Shown here: positions 33,560 through 43,308 of the stretch, one piece after another | How the letters are laid out: each line of letters opens with the position of its first letter | Numbering within the stretch: position 1 is the stretch's first letter | Assembly: GCA_963974055.1 (NCBI GenBank) | Contig: CAXBCP010000003.1 | Coordinates: 124,001-188,000, forward strand | From: CAXBCP01 sp963974055 | GTDB taxonomy: Bacteria > Pseudomonadota > Alphaproteobacteria > MPNO01 > UBA830 | Length of the DNA stretch: 64,000 nt | Direction: 5' to 3' | Notes under the pieces: model-generated | Database searches by the model: none | Seen by the model: only the letters and a program-made list of their open reading frames with translations | Told to the model about the DNA's origin: nothing | Program-made: the position numbers and the translations under genes

Positions 33560-34762
33560 ATGGCCGAAGCTCCCGCGATCGCCGTGTCCGACGATACGCC
33601 CAGCCGCGAGGAAATGGTCGAACGCGCCGCCGCGCTGACGCCGGCGATCGCCGCACGGGCCGAAGATGTCGAAAAGACCGGGATCATTCACCCCGATACC
33701 GTGCGCGATCTGTGGGATACCCGCCTGTGGACGGCGTTAAAGCCGAAACGGTATGGCGGACTGGAACTCGATTACGGCGTGTTCATCGACATTTCGGACC
33801 ATATTGCGCGCGGCTGTGCGTCGACCGCGTGGATTTACGGCAACCTGCTCAGCCATGACTGGATGCTGCCCATGTGGAACGCCCGGGCACAGGACGAGGT
33901 CTGGAAGGACAACCCGACGGCGCTGATTTCGTCCTCGCTGGTGGCCACCGCGGGGACGGCGAAGCCGGTTGCCGGCGGCTATGAAATTTCGGGCCAGTGG
34001 CCCTATTGCAGCGGGATCGACCCGTGCGACTGGCTGTTGATGGCGGCAATGATCGACGATGACGGTCCGCGCCGGCCGATCTGGATGGCGGTCCCCCGCG
34101 ATGTGTTCGAGGAAATCGACACCTGGAAAGTCAGCGGCCTCGTCGGTACCGGCAGCCGGGACGTGAAATGCGACGGCGTTTTCGTGCCGGAATACATGTG
34201 TCTGTCCCCGGCCGAGGCGCGCGGCGGCCCGACCCCGGGTTCGGCCCATGTGCCGGGCCTGTTGTATCAGCTGCCCGTGCTCGGCCTGTTCCCGCATATC
34301 CTGCTTGGCCCTATGATCGGTATCGCCCAGGGGGCCTATGACGATTACGTCATCGAAATCCGCGAACGCAGCGCGACCTATAATTCGTCAAAACTGGCGG
34401 AGCATGTCCAGATTCAGATGAAAGTCGCCGAAGCGGCGACGCTGATACAGGCGGCCCGCCTGCTGGGGCACGACAATATCCGCGAAGCCGAGCGCGTGGC
34501 CGCCTCCGGCCGCATCCCGACGGTCGAGGAAAAAATCCGCTGGCGGCGCGACGGCGCCTATGCCGCGCAGAACTGCGTAAAGGCGGTCCAGATACTACAG
34601 ACCGCCATCGGGGCCGCCGGGAATTATCTGAGCCATCCGTTCCAGCGCCGATTGCGGGACATCCAGGCGGCTTCGTCGCAGATTCAGGTGAATTTCGATA
34701 TCAACGGCGCCGAATTCGGCCGGGTCGAGCTGGGGCTCGATCCCATCAACAAGGCGATATAG
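33560..34762 (+). CDS. HsaA/acyl-CoA dehydrogenase-fold flavin monooxygenase (second copy)
   Basis: A 400-aa flavoprotein of the same type as those at 12.7 and 55.9 kb. It shows LWTALKPKRYGGLELDYG, GGYEISGQWPYCSGIDPCDW, SGLVGTGSRDV, and a C-terminal QVNFDINGAEFGRVELG. The similarity to the 12.7 kb protein in the middle domain (ISGQWPYCSG versus ITGKWLYCSG) marks them as paralogues. It starts 4 bases after the VOC stop, so they are cotranscribed. It is probably the oxygenase half of a two-component hydroxylase; no reductase gene is present in the window. Confidence 0.82.
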   Translation: MAEAPAIAVSDDTPSREEMVERAAALTPAIAARAEDVEKTGIIHPDTVRDLWDTRLWTALKPKRYGGLELDYGVFIDISDHIARGCASTAWIYGNLLSHDWMLPMWNARAQDEVWKDNPTALISSSLVATAGTAKPVAGGYEISGQWPYCSGIDPCDWLLMAAMIDDDGPRRPIWMAVPRDVFEEIDTWKVSGLVGTGSRDVKCDGVFVPEYMCLSPAEARGGPTPGSAHVPGLLYQLPVLGLFPHILLGPMIGIAQGAYDDYVIEIRERSATYNSSKLAEHVQIQMKVAEAATLIQAARLLGHDNIREAERVAASGRIPTVEEKIRWRRDGAYAAQNCVKAVQILQTAIGAAGNYLSHPFQRRLRDIQAASSQIQVNFDINGAEFGRVELGLDPINKAI

Positions 34763-34774
34763 CAAAGGATTCCC

Positions 34775-35374
34775 ATGCCGCGTCTGCCCGCTCTGCCACC
34801 GGAAGAAGCCGCCACGGTCCGGAACGACCTTGGAATCTATACCGATAACATGGGCGGTACGCTGCCCAACAGCATTCTCACGCTGGCCCGCCGTCCCAAT
34901 ATCCTGAAGGCAGTCACCGATCTGTGGTACCAGACCATTATCGAGCCGGGCGTCGTGCCGCGGGACCTGAAATGGCTGGCGGCGCATGTCGTGAGCGTGT
35001 CGGCGGGGTGCCAGTACTGCGCGGCGCATACCGGGGAAAACACCGTGATCTCCGACATGGCGCCTGAAAAGATCGAATCCGTCTGGGAATACGAGACCAG
35101 TCCGCTCTTCTCGGACGCCGAGCGTATCGTGCTGCGCATTGCGCAATGCATGGCCCAGGTGCCCAATGCGGTGACCGACGAGGATTTCGAGGAATTGCGC
35201 CGGCACTGGGACGACGACCAGGTGGTGGAAATCATCGCAGCGATTTCGACCTTCGGGTTTTTCAACCGGTGGAACGATACCCTCGCGACCGAACTCGAAG
35301 CGTCGCCGCTGCAATTTGCGAGGGAACATCTGTCGGATGCAGGCTGGAAAGTAGGCAAGCACGCAGTGGATTAG
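34775..35374 (+). CDS. Carboxymuconolactone decarboxylase/AhpD-like protein
   Basis: A 199-aa all-helical protein with the AhpD thiol motif Cys79-x2-Cys82-x2-His85 (CQYCAAHT), which supports a peroxidase-like or thiol-disulfide activity. The fold also includes carboxymuconolactone decarboxylases, but those lack this CxxC. It may protect the flavin oxygenase of its operon from hydrogen peroxide leak; that is inference. It follows the flavoprotein by 12 bases and ends the operon. Confidence 0.85.
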   Translation: MPRLPALPPEEAATVRNDLGIYTDNMGGTLPNSILTLARRPNILKAVTDLWYQTIIEPGVVPRDLKWLAAHVVSVSAGCQYCAAHTGENTVISDMAPEKIESVWEYETSPLFSDAERIVLRIAQCMAQVPNAVTDEDFEELRRHWDDDQVVEIIAAISTFGFFNRWNDTLATELEASPLQFAREHLSDAGWKVGKHAVD

Positions 35375-35409
35375 TTCCGTTCTCTTTTCTGGGGCGATGT
35401 ACAGCAGTT

Positions 35410-37737
35410 TTAGGGCTCGAATTCGTCAAACAGCCCGGCCAGATTTTCGGTAAGCGCCGAGTCCGGTTCCTTCGTTGCGTGTCGCGGACCGATAACGTCC
35501 TCCGTGGCAGACACGTTTTCGCCGAAATGCCGTCGCAGCGCAGCGTTCAGTTTTGCCGGAGCGATCGGCTTTGAAATGTAATCGTCCATTCCCTGGTTCA
35601 TATATTCTTCACGGCTGCCCTTCATCGCATTCGCGGTCAGGGCGATGATCGGAATTTGGCATGCCGGCCCGTCGAGTTTCCGGATCATCCGCATCGCCGA
35701 GAGCCCATCCAGCTTCGGCATCTGTATATCCATGAGGATGACATCGTAAACGTGGTTCGAAGCGGCTTCGACGGCTTCATAACCGTTTTCGACGATTTCA
35801 ATCCGATGTCCCGCCTTTTCGAGCATGGCACGGATAACCATTTGATTTACATGGTTGTCTTCGGCGACAAGAACATCGAGCGCCTGTGTTCCGCAGTCCA
35901 GACTGAGTGGATTCTCATCCAACACCACCCTGTCGGGGTCGCCCGCTGAACAAGCGACCGTATACCAGAATGTCGATCCCTCGCCCGGTACGCTTTCGAC
36001 GCCGATTTGGCCGTTCATGGCGTGTGCGAGTTCTTTGCTGATCGATAGCCCAAGCCCTGTACCGCCATGTCGACGGGTAACGGACGAATCTGCCTGAGAG
36101 AATTTCAGAAACAGTTTATCCAGATTTTCGGGCGCTATTCCTTCACCGCTGTCGGATATTTCGAAGCGCGTTTCGATATGATTCCGGGGGAGGTTTTTCT
36201 GGGTCACGAGGACGGATATTTCGCCCTTGGAAGTGAACTTCAACGCGTTGGACAGCAGGTTGAAGAGGATCTGGCGAATCCGGGTCGGGTCCGAATTGAG
36301 AACCGGCGCTATCAGCGTTTCTGATCTCTGCGTGTAGCGAAGACCTTTCTCTTTAGCCCTGGGGGACCAGATTTCCGACATGGACTGGAGTAATGCGGGC
36401 AGATCGAAATCGATATTTTCTATTTCAAGCCCGCCGGCTTCGATCTTGGAGATGTCGAGGATATCGTTGAGCAGGGTTAGAAGAAGTTCTCCGGAATCGA
36501 CGATTGTTCCGACTTGCTGGTGCTGCTCAGCTGTCAACGGGGAATCCTGGAGAATATTTGCCATGCCCAGAATGGCATTCAACGGTGTTCTGATTTCATG
36601 GCTCATGGTCGCCAGGAAATCCGATTTTGCGCTGTTCGCGAGATCGGCGTTTCGCCTTGCTGCCTCAACTTCCGCATTTTTTTCGATTTGCGCCGTGATA
36701 TCGCGAATGGCGACGATCACGGAACGTTTTCCTTCCCAGGAAATGACGGAAGCTGACCCGTCACCCATGAACTCTGTGCCGTCCAAACGAGAGTAACGGT
36801 GCGATTGCTTGACGATCGTCGAGTCTGACGACAGGAGCTGCTCGCGATGGCTCTCGATTTTTCGTTGGCTCTCGGGGTGAAACAGTTCGATCGATCGCAT
36901 GCCTAAGATGGCGTCGTCGTTTTTGGCAAGAAACAGATCGCACGCTGCCCGATTGACAAAAACGATGTGATCGTTGCGAGTTACGTATACGGCATCCGGC
37001 AATAGTTCGAGAGTTCTGCGATAGCCGTCGATGCTCTTTTCCAGGGCATCCATGGCCTGGGCACGCTCGGTAACATCCAAACCGATCATGCAAACTGCTT
37101 CGACAGCGCTATCCGCGCCGATCAGCGGTATCTTGCCGATTAGAAAAGTCTTGTCCGCGCCGTCAATCCCCGATTTTTCCTCGAAAAACGGTATGGCGTT
37201 GCCTGTACGGAATATCCCGCTGTCCTCGCTGCGCGCGTTGTCTGCGACCTTCCGTGGCAGAACTTCGTATGCGGATTGTCCGATTGCCGTATCAGGGTCG
37301 TAATTCCACCGGGCGGCTTCAAAGCGATTGACGAACCTGTATTTGCCATCCGCATCGACGATTGTGATTGATACAGGAAGAGCGTCCAGCACAGAGGTCA
37401 ATATACGTTTGCTCTGTCGGAGGTTGTCGACGGCTGCAGTTTTTCCGGTATTGTTTCGCGGCGTCGACTGATCTCTGCCGGTACCGCGTACGAAATAAAA
37501 AACATTCGCGACAAGCAGGCCGGAAATCGCAAATATGCCGATTTCCGCTCCCGGTGCCGCTGTTGTGCTTGGCGTCGCTATATTGGCGTATAGATCGACC
37601 GACAGTTTGGCCGCCAGCAGGCATAAAGCGCCCGTAAGCAGAATCCAGGGAGGAGTTCGAAGAGCGTGGCGCGCTGTGTATGCGCCGCCCGAGAAGAGCA
37701 AAGCTGCGGACAGGCCGAGCAGTATCGAGGACAACAT
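35410..37737 (-). CDS. Hybrid sensor histidine kinase with PAS domains
   Basis: A 775-aa inner-membrane sensor. Residues 1-90 hold about three hydrophobic segments. Two PAS domains follow (about 110-230 and 235-350), the first starting near VLDALPVSITIVDADG and the second near LELLPDAVYVTRND. HisKA has the phosphoacceptor His380 in SHEIRTPLNAILG. HATPase_c shows NLLSNALKFTSKG and GTGLGLSIS. The C-terminal receiver has Asp670 in ILMDIQMPKLDG. There is no HPt domain, so phosphate must pass to a separate HPt protein. No response regulator gene is adjacent, making it an orphan kinase. Signal unknown. Confidence 0.94.
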   Translation of the reverse strand: MLSSILLGLSAALLFSGGAYTARHALRTPPWILLTGALCLLAAKLSVDLYANIATPSTTAAPGAEIGIFAISGLLVANVFYFVRGTGRDQSTPRNNTGKTAAVDNLRQSKRILTSVLDALPVSITIVDADGKYRFVNRFEAARWNYDPDTAIGQSAYEVLPRKVADNARSEDSGIFRTGNAIPFFEEKSGIDGADKTFLIGKIPLIGADSAVEAVCMIGLDVTERAQAMDALEKSIDGYRRTLELLPDAVYVTRNDHIVFVNRAACDLFLAKNDDAILGMRSIELFHPESQRKIESHREQLLSSDSTIVKQSHRYSRLDGTEFMGDGSASVISWEGKRSVIVAIRDITAQIEKNAEVEAARRNADLANSAKSDFLATMSHEIRTPLNAILGMANILQDSPLTAEQHQQVGTIVDSGELLLTLLNDILDISKIEAGGLEIENIDFDLPALLQSMSEIWSPRAKEKGLRYTQRSETLIAPVLNSDPTRIRQILFNLLSNALKFTSKGEISVLVTQKNLPRNHIETRFEISDSGEGIAPENLDKLFLKFSQADSSVTRRHGGTGLGLSISKELAHAMNGQIGVESVPGEGSTFWYTVACSAGDPDRVVLDENPLSLDCGTQALDVLVAEDNHVNQMVIRAMLEKAGHRIEIVENGYEAVEAASNHVYDVILMDIQMPKLDGLSAMRMIRKLDGPACQIPIIALTANAMKGSREEYMNQGMDDYISKPIAPAKLNAALRRHFGENVSATEDVIGPRHATKEPDSALTENLAGLFDEFEP

Positions 37738-37886
37738 AACCGTTGCGAGTTTTTATGGGCTATACCCAATCTAGATGACAATGCGTTAACCGATTCATAA
37801 CGAATGAGAGCCGGTCGTTAATCGGCCCGTCGGGCCGTGTCATGCAGGAATCTCGCGGTAAGTGGGGCGGACAAGTGCCCGCTTGT

Positions 37887-38414
37887 CTATAGCGACCGGT
37901 CGACAGGTGCCAGGGTGCGGACGCCGCCCGGACCGGGGCCGGCACCACCCGGCGCCGGACGGCTGCCATCCGGCAATAGCGACAATTCCCCTTTGCGCTC
38001 ATAGGGCAGGGTCTGGTTGATCCCCAGCCGGCCGACATAAGCATTGCCGTGCAGCCGATAGGTGACCCGGTCGCTTTTACCGAGAAACATGAGCTGACGG
38101 AACACGCTGACGATATTGGTGTTGCCTGTCACCGGCACCGTGGCATAGCCCAGCCGCGGCACCGTAACGGCGGCATTGCTGAGCCCGTCGGCAAACGGCA
38201 GGCCATTGACGTCGAGCTGGAAAGTGAGCCCGGTCAGCGGCAGTTCGAAATCGTTCGGGTTGCCGATGCGAATTTCGATCAGCAGTTCCTGATTGAGCAG
38301 CCCGCCGGTGCCGAGCCGAAGGTTCGAGAGCTGTATCGACGGCGGCCTGGCGTCGTCGACCGACGCACATCCGGCGAGCAGAAGGACGATTGCAAACGCG
38401 ATATATCGCTTCAT
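37887..38414 (-). CDS. LEA type 2 (WHy-domain) lipoprotein
   Basis: A 175-aa lipoprotein with signal and lipobox LLLAGC (lipidated Cys16). The body is a single LEA14/WHy beta domain: EIRIGNPNDFELPLTGLTFQL in outline and then NGLPFADG, with the characteristic NPN in the first strand. The C-terminal 30 residues are Gly/Pro-rich. Proteins of this kind are found with AsmA-like proteins in Gram-negatives; the AsmA gene here is divergent 137 bp away. Role unknown, perhaps lipid or envelope handling. Confidence 0.82.
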   Translation of the reverse strand: MKRYIAFAIVLLLAGCASVDDARPPSIQLSNLRLGTGGLLNQELLIEIRIGNPNDFELPLTGLTFQLDVNGLPFADGLSNAAVTVPRLGYATVPVTGNTNIVSVFRQLMFLGKSDRVTYRLHGNAYVGRLGINQTLPYERKGELSLLPDGSRPAPGGAGPGPGGVRTLAPVDRSL

Positions 38415-38551
38415 GGTGCGGGCCTCTGAATACGAACTACAGACTTGCCCATATGGTAACGGACATTGCGTCTTGCCACCTACGGATATTCGCGTAAGAG
38501 TTGGGTGGGTAAGTATGGATAGTCATCCAGGCGTAAAAGGGTAGGTATGCT

Positions 38552-40585
38552 ATGAAAAAAACACTCATTATCGTCGGTTCGGTGATCGGTCTGGTGATCG
38601 TCGCGCTTCTGGTTGCGCCCGCGGTTATTCCGGTCGACACCTATAAAGACGAACTTCTGGTCCAGGTCGAGAAGGCAACCGGACGCAAGGCTCGGATCGA
38701 CGGAGATTTCGGAATCTCGCTGTTTCCGACCGTGAAATTCACTGCCGGGAAGGTTTCGCTCGCCAATGCCAAGGGCGGCAAGGCGGCGACGCTGGTCAGC
38801 CTTGAGAAGCTCAACGTTCAGGTCGCGGTCCTGCCCCTGCTCAGCGGCACCGTGGTGATCGATTCCTTCGTGCTCGACAAACCCGTGATCAGTCTCGAAA
38901 TCGACGCCCAGGGACGACCCAACTGGGCGTTCGAACCTGCGGCTGCTCCCGGAAAACCTGCCGCCGCAGGTTCCGCCCCTGCGAAAGATACAGGCGCTGC
39001 CGCGGGTGGTGGCGGCGGAATCGGACTGTCCGGGCTTGAACTCGGCGATGTGCGGCTGGTCGACGGCCGCGTTGCCTATAGCGACGCCAGGACCGGGGTG
39101 AGCCAGAGGATAGACGACGTTAATATGAGCGTCTCGCTGCCCTCCCTGACGAGTCCCATGACAGCGAAGGGGTCGCTGGTATGGAACAACGAAAAGATCG
39201 ACCTCGTCCTCGGTGTCGGCAATCCGGATGCGTTCCTAAAGGGGGCGACATCCGATTTCAACGCCAATGTTTCCGCCGCTACGGTCAAATTCGACTTCAA
39301 GGGCAAAGCGTCCGGCGGCAAGCTGCTCAAGGCGTCCGGCGCCGTCGATCTCGACGTGCCGTCCATCCGAAAATTCGCCGCCTGGGCAGGGCAGCCTCTG
39401 TCGGCGCCCGGTACCGGATTCGGTCCGCTCAGGATCGTTGGAAAGGTCGGCGTCGACGGTCAGAAATACAGCTTCACCGGGGCAAAGCTGAACCTCGATA
39501 AGATTGAAGCGAACGGCGATTTCCGGTTCGACGGCAGTGGCCGCGTGCCCTACGTGAATGCCCGGCTGGAGACCGGCATGCTCGACCTCAACCCCTACCT
39601 GCCGCCCGAAAACGCGGGCGGCGGCAACGCTGCGGCACCTGCGCCGGGTGGCGGTGGCGGCGGTGGCGGCGGCAATGCTGCTTCCCAGGGATGGAGTACC
39701 GATCCTATCGACATCTCCGGCCTGCGCGCCGTGAACGCGGATGCGGACCTGACGGTCGCGGGGCTGATGATGCGCAGGATCAAGATCGGAAAATCGAATG
39801 TCACGGTTGCGCTAAAGGGCGGGAAGCTCGCCACGAATCTGACCGAAATGGCGCTCTATGGCGGCAAGGGGACGGCGAGGATCACGGCGGATGGCGCTGC
39901 TGCGATACCGACGGTGACCGCCAAGCTCGACCTGGCGGGTCTTCAGGCAAACCCCGCCCTGAAAGATGCCATCGACATGGACCGGATCGAAGGCACCCTG
40001 AATACGAACCTGTCTGTCGCCACAAGCGGTGGCAGCCAGAAGGCAATGGTGTCGGCGCTTGGCGGCAACGGCAAGATACTCTTCACCGACGGGGCGATCC
40101 GGGGAATTAATCTTGCGGCGATGGTTCGCAATGCCGCCAGCGCTTTCCTCGATTCATCGGCGCGTGAAGCGCAGAAGACCGACTTCGCCGAACTGTCAGG
40201 CAGCTTCAACATTACCCGCGGCATCCTGCAGAATAACGATCTTGCGCTGTTGTCGCCGCTGCTGCGCGTTGGCGGCAAGGGCAGCGTCGATATGCCGAAC
40301 CGCACTGTGAATTACCGGATCGAGCCCAAGGTGACGGCCTCCACGACGGGGCAGGGCGGAGACGTCAATGCCTCCGGGATCAAGGTGCCGGTCATCGTGT
40401 CCGGCCCGTGGGACAATCTCAGCTACAAGCCAGATCTGTCCGGCCTGATCGACGGGATCGCCAAGGATCCGAAAAAGGCCTTGGACAATCTGAAAAAGAT
40501 TATCCCCGGCGGCGACAAGTCGGGCGGCGGCACACCGGACCTGTCGAAGCCCGCGGACGCATTGAAAAAGCTGTTCGGGCGGTAG
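38552..40585 (+). CDS. AsmA family protein
   Basis: A 677-aa protein with an N-terminal anchor (LIIVGSVIGLVIVALLVAP) and the AsmA N-terminal domain, including PAVIPVDTYKDEL and GDFGISLFPTV. The rest is repeated beta structure typical of AsmA/TamB-like bridge proteins thought to carry phospholipid between membranes. Two low-complexity linkers, an Ala/Pro/Gly stretch near residue 140 and a Gly run near 365, separate the beta blocks. The C-terminal part has IKVPVIVSGPWDNLSYKPDL, standard for the family. A fair ribosome site is not obvious; ATG 38552 follows GGTAGGTATGCT. Confidence 0.9.
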   Translation: MKKTLIIVGSVIGLVIVALLVAPAVIPVDTYKDELLVQVEKATGRKARIDGDFGISLFPTVKFTAGKVSLANAKGGKAATLVSLEKLNVQVAVLPLLSGTVVIDSFVLDKPVISLEIDAQGRPNWAFEPAAAPGKPAAAGSAPAKDTGAAAGGGGGIGLSGLELGDVRLVDGRVAYSDARTGVSQRIDDVNMSVSLPSLTSPMTAKGSLVWNNEKIDLVLGVGNPDAFLKGATSDFNANVSAATVKFDFKGKASGGKLLKASGAVDLDVPSIRKFAAWAGQPLSAPGTGFGPLRIVGKVGVDGQKYSFTGAKLNLDKIEANGDFRFDGSGRVPYVNARLETGMLDLNPYLPPENAGGGNAAAPAPGGGGGGGGGNAASQGWSTDPIDISGLRAVNADADLTVAGLMMRRIKIGKSNVTVALKGGKLATNLTEMALYGGKGTARITADGAAAIPTVTAKLDLAGLQANPALKDAIDMDRIEGTLNTNLSVATSGGSQKAMVSALGGNGKILFTDGAIRGINLAAMVRNAASAFLDSSAREAQKTDFAELSGSFNITRGILQNNDLALLSPLLRVGGKGSVDMPNRTVNYRIEPKVTASTTGQGGDVNASGIKVPVIVSGPWDNLSYKPDLSGLIDGIAKDPKKALDNLKKIIPGGDKSGGGTPDLSKPADALKKLFGR

Positions 40586-40818
40586 GCCCCCGGGTTCTCG
40601 CAGACCTCTGACTGATAGAGGCCATTTTACAACCGCGTGCTCAACGTGGCGGTCGTCGCCCAATGCGGGCCTGTTCGGAGAACGTAAATGCCGCCGCTTG
40701 CCGTCTACGATGATCTGTGAAACCTTGATATAGTGCGGCCTCCGTCGATGGGGACCGGCGTTTGGTCTGTCCGGGCAGATGATGTGCAGATCGGGAAACA
40801 TCGGGGAACTTGTTGAGA

Positions 40819-42516
40819 ATGCTTCGTGGGAGTGAGTCGTCGGGTCGTCGGAATGCGGACTATTTCCTGAACAGGTCGGCCGGGTTTCTTGCAGGCGGTA
40901 AGACGAAGCAAGCGACAAAGACATTGAAAGACGGATTAAAGGACCATCCGTACGATGTGCGTCTCAGTCTTCGGCTCGGGGCCCTTGAGATGGGCCAGAA
41001 AAATTATAACAGAGCGATTTACGTTCTGCGGGAAGCATTAACCGCGGCGCCGCAACACCCGGACCTTCTCTACCATCTGGGCGTCGCCTTTCTCTTCTCT
41101 GGCGACGGCAAAAACGCACAGACTTATCTCGAGCAGGCGATGCTCCTTCACCCGAACGATATTCCTGTTCAGGAAGCCCTTGGTGCGAGTCTGCTTACGC
41201 AGCACAAACCTGTTGAAGCGCTTGCGGTATTCGATCGAGCGTTGAAAATTACGACGGACGGCGCGCGGAAAATCAAGCTGGGGCTCGACAGTATAGGCAT
41301 TCTGCAGGATCTATCACGGATGGACGACGCTTTTCGTCTCATTCAGGAACTTAAGCGGATCGATTCAAACCATACCGGTGTCCTGCTCGCCGAAGCAAAA
41401 CTGCATTCGGACCTTGGCGATGTCGAGAAAACCGAAGCGTGTCTGATGCAGGTTCTGGAACGGGAACCAGACAACATCGACGCGTTCGTGATTCTCAACA
41501 GGATCACTCTGCGCGATCTCGACCCTGATGTTCTGGGGCGGACAGAGGCATTTCTCGCTGACGAGCGCATTGATGACACCGCCCGGGCAAAATTGAATTT
41601 CCTCGCCGGCGAAACGCTTGACCGCATGGGCGACCACGATCGGGCATTCGGCCATTTCGAATCGGCGAACAACGCCCAACGGAATGTCAACGGGCCCTTC
41701 GATATCAAGGCCCATCGTACTTTCGTTGAACGAACGAAATCTGTTTTTGATCGTGAAACGTTGTCCCGGGCGTCCGAATTGGGGGCGCCCTCCGAAAGGC
41801 CGATTTTCATTGTCGGCATGCCGAGGTCGGGGACCAGCCTTGCAGAACAGATATTGGCATCGCATCCGGCGGTACACGGAGTTGGCGAACGGGAAGAAAT
41901 TACCGAGATCGCCGGAAGTTTGAGCGCGCGTCTGGGCGCGAAGACACCGTATCCGGACTGTGTGCGGGCGCTCACCCGTGAAATAGCCGGTGAGCTGGCC
42001 GAGGTCTATCTGGACCGTGTTTCGCTGGATGTGCCCCCGGACCTCAGATTGACCGACAAGATGCCAAGGAATTTTCTCGATCTTGGCCTGATCCGCCTTC
42101 TGTTCCCGAACGCCTGCATCATTCATTGCGTCCGCGACCCGATCGATACATGTCTGTCATGTTTCGTGAGCAATTTCGGGAACCGCCAGATTTTTTCGAA
42201 CAGAATTTCGGATCTCGCCGCATATTACAATTCCTATCGGGATTTGATGGAACACTGGAACGTCGCGCTGGACCCACCGATTTTCGAACTCCGGTATGAG
42301 GACCTTGTCGCCGATCCAGAGACTGAAATTCCGAGACTGATTGAATACTGCCGTCTTCCCTGGGACGACAAATGTCTGGCGCCGCATTTGGCGTCCAGGC
42401 GGGTGACGACTGCAAGCCGCTGGCAGGTGCGCCGTCCGATTTACAGCTCATCCGTGTCGCGTTCCGCGAAATACGGTGCGCGTCTGGATGAGTTAAGGGC
42501 CATGTTAGCCATATAG
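40819..42516 (+). CDS. TPR-sulfotransferase fusion protein
   Basis: A 565-aa protein. The N-terminal half (about 30-270) is a row of TPR repeats (LSLRLGALEMGQKNYNRA, HPDLLYHLGVAFLFSG). The C-terminal half is a PAPS-dependent sulfotransferase domain: the 5'-phosphosulfate loop GMPRSGTS begins at about residue 333, and HCVRDPIDTCLSCF supplies the 3'-phosphate Arg/Ser. Such fusions are widespread in Alphaproteobacteria and may sulfate peptides, lipids or glycans. The ATG at 40819 is used; two TTG codons at 40810 and 40813 are alternatives. It is monocistronic, and base use looks slightly less GC-rich than its neighbours. Confidence 0.87.
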   Translation: MLRGSESSGRRNADYFLNRSAGFLAGGKTKQATKTLKDGLKDHPYDVRLSLRLGALEMGQKNYNRAIYVLREALTAAPQHPDLLYHLGVAFLFSGDGKNAQTYLEQAMLLHPNDIPVQEALGASLLTQHKPVEALAVFDRALKITTDGARKIKLGLDSIGILQDLSRMDDAFRLIQELKRIDSNHTGVLLAEAKLHSDLGDVEKTEACLMQVLEREPDNIDAFVILNRITLRDLDPDVLGRTEAFLADERIDDTARAKLNFLAGETLDRMGDHDRAFGHFESANNAQRNVNGPFDIKAHRTFVERTKSVFDRETLSRASELGAPSERPIFIVGMPRSGTSLAEQILASHPAVHGVGEREEITEIAGSLSARLGAKTPYPDCVRALTREIAGELAEVYLDRVSLDVPPDLRLTDKMPRNFLDLGLIRLLFPNACIIHCVRDPIDTCLSCFVSNFGNRQIFSNRISDLAAYYNSYRDLMEHWNVALDPPIFELRYEDLVADPETEIPRLIEYCRLPWDDKCLAPHLASRRVTTASRWQVRRPIYSSSVSRSAKYGARLDELRAMLAI

Positions 42517-42604
42517 TTTTCTGCGGCCGTTCTCTTGGATTTCGAACACAACGGTAATATTTTCAGGTTCGCTTGCGGCCCTCGAATTTCTATGGCAGTT
42601 TCGT

Positions 42605-42652
42605 ATTGTTGGGTGCTCAACAATTATATATCTAACTAATGGGCGTCATCTC
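42605..42652 (+). promoter_or_regulatory. 48-bp palindromic element, copy 1
   Basis: Arms ATTGTTG and CAACAAT form a perfect 7-bp inverted repeat with a 6-bp spacer (42605-42624). They are followed by ATTATATATCTAACTAAT and a conserved GGC.TCATCTC end. The whole element aligns without gaps to 43898-43945, with 41 of 48 bases identical. It lies 101 bp before the Spy-like gene. It is probably a shared operator with promoter. Confidence 0.7.
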
Positions 42653-42753
42653 GGGCGGTGGGACGCCGGATATTTGACGCTTGTTGATCAACGGGTTTGG
42701 ATATGCGGTCACGTGCATGTCCCGTGTGCCGATTTTTCAGCAAAGGTTCCGAC

Positions 42754-43308
42754 ATGAAAATATCTGCGTCGGTTTTGGGGATGTTGATGACGTTCTCGGC
42801 GGCGGTCCAGGCTGCCGACCGGACGTATGCCGGGCTTCAGGACCGTGAAATCAAGGCGTTGTCGTCGCAACAGATCGGCGACCTGCGTGAGGGGCGCGGC
42901 ATGGGAATGGCGCTCGCCGCCGAACTCAATAATTATCCCGGACCCCGCCATGTGCTCGACCTGGCGGACGCGCTCGGCCTGTCAACAGATCAACAGGCGC
43001 GGGTTTCAGTGCTGTTCGATGAAATGGCGGCGCAGGCGCGCGCACTCGGGGCACAAATCCTGGCGGCGGAAGCCCGTCTCAACCGGCAGTTTGCCGAGAA
43101 ACGGGTCAATGACGACGGTCTCCGGCACGAAACCGGTCTGATCGCCCGCCTGGCCGGGGAGCTGCGCTATGTACACCTGCGTTATCATCTGAAGGTCAGG
43201 GCGCTGATGTCCGATATCCAGGTGTCCCGCTATTCGGCGCTCCGCGGATATGGCGAGGCGGCCGGCGGTCACGATGCAGGTCATGGCGCCCATGGAACGC
43301 ATCGATGA
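42754..43308 (+). CDS. Spy/CpxP-like periplasmic protein
   Basis: A 184-aa exported protein. The signal peptide MKISASVLGMLMTFSAAVQA is cleaved before ADRTYAGL. The mature part is helical and charged, with LSTDQQARVSVLFDEMAAQA and a later ARLAGELRYVHLRYHLKVRALM, like Spy/CpxP chaperones and heavy-metal sensors (CnrX/ZraP group). The C terminus is His-rich (GGHDAGHGAHGTHR), which suggests metal binding. ATG 42754 is preferred because the signal peptide starts there. It overlaps the cytochrome gene by 4 bases (ATGA). Confidence 0.75.
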   Translation: MKISASVLGMLMTFSAAVQAADRTYAGLQDREIKALSSQQIGDLREGRGMGMALAAELNNYPGPRHVLDLADALGLSTDQQARVSVLFDEMAAQARALGAQILAAEARLNRQFAEKRVNDDGLRHETGLIARLAGELRYVHLRYHLKVRALMSDIQVSRYSALRGYGEAAGGHDAGHGAHGTHR

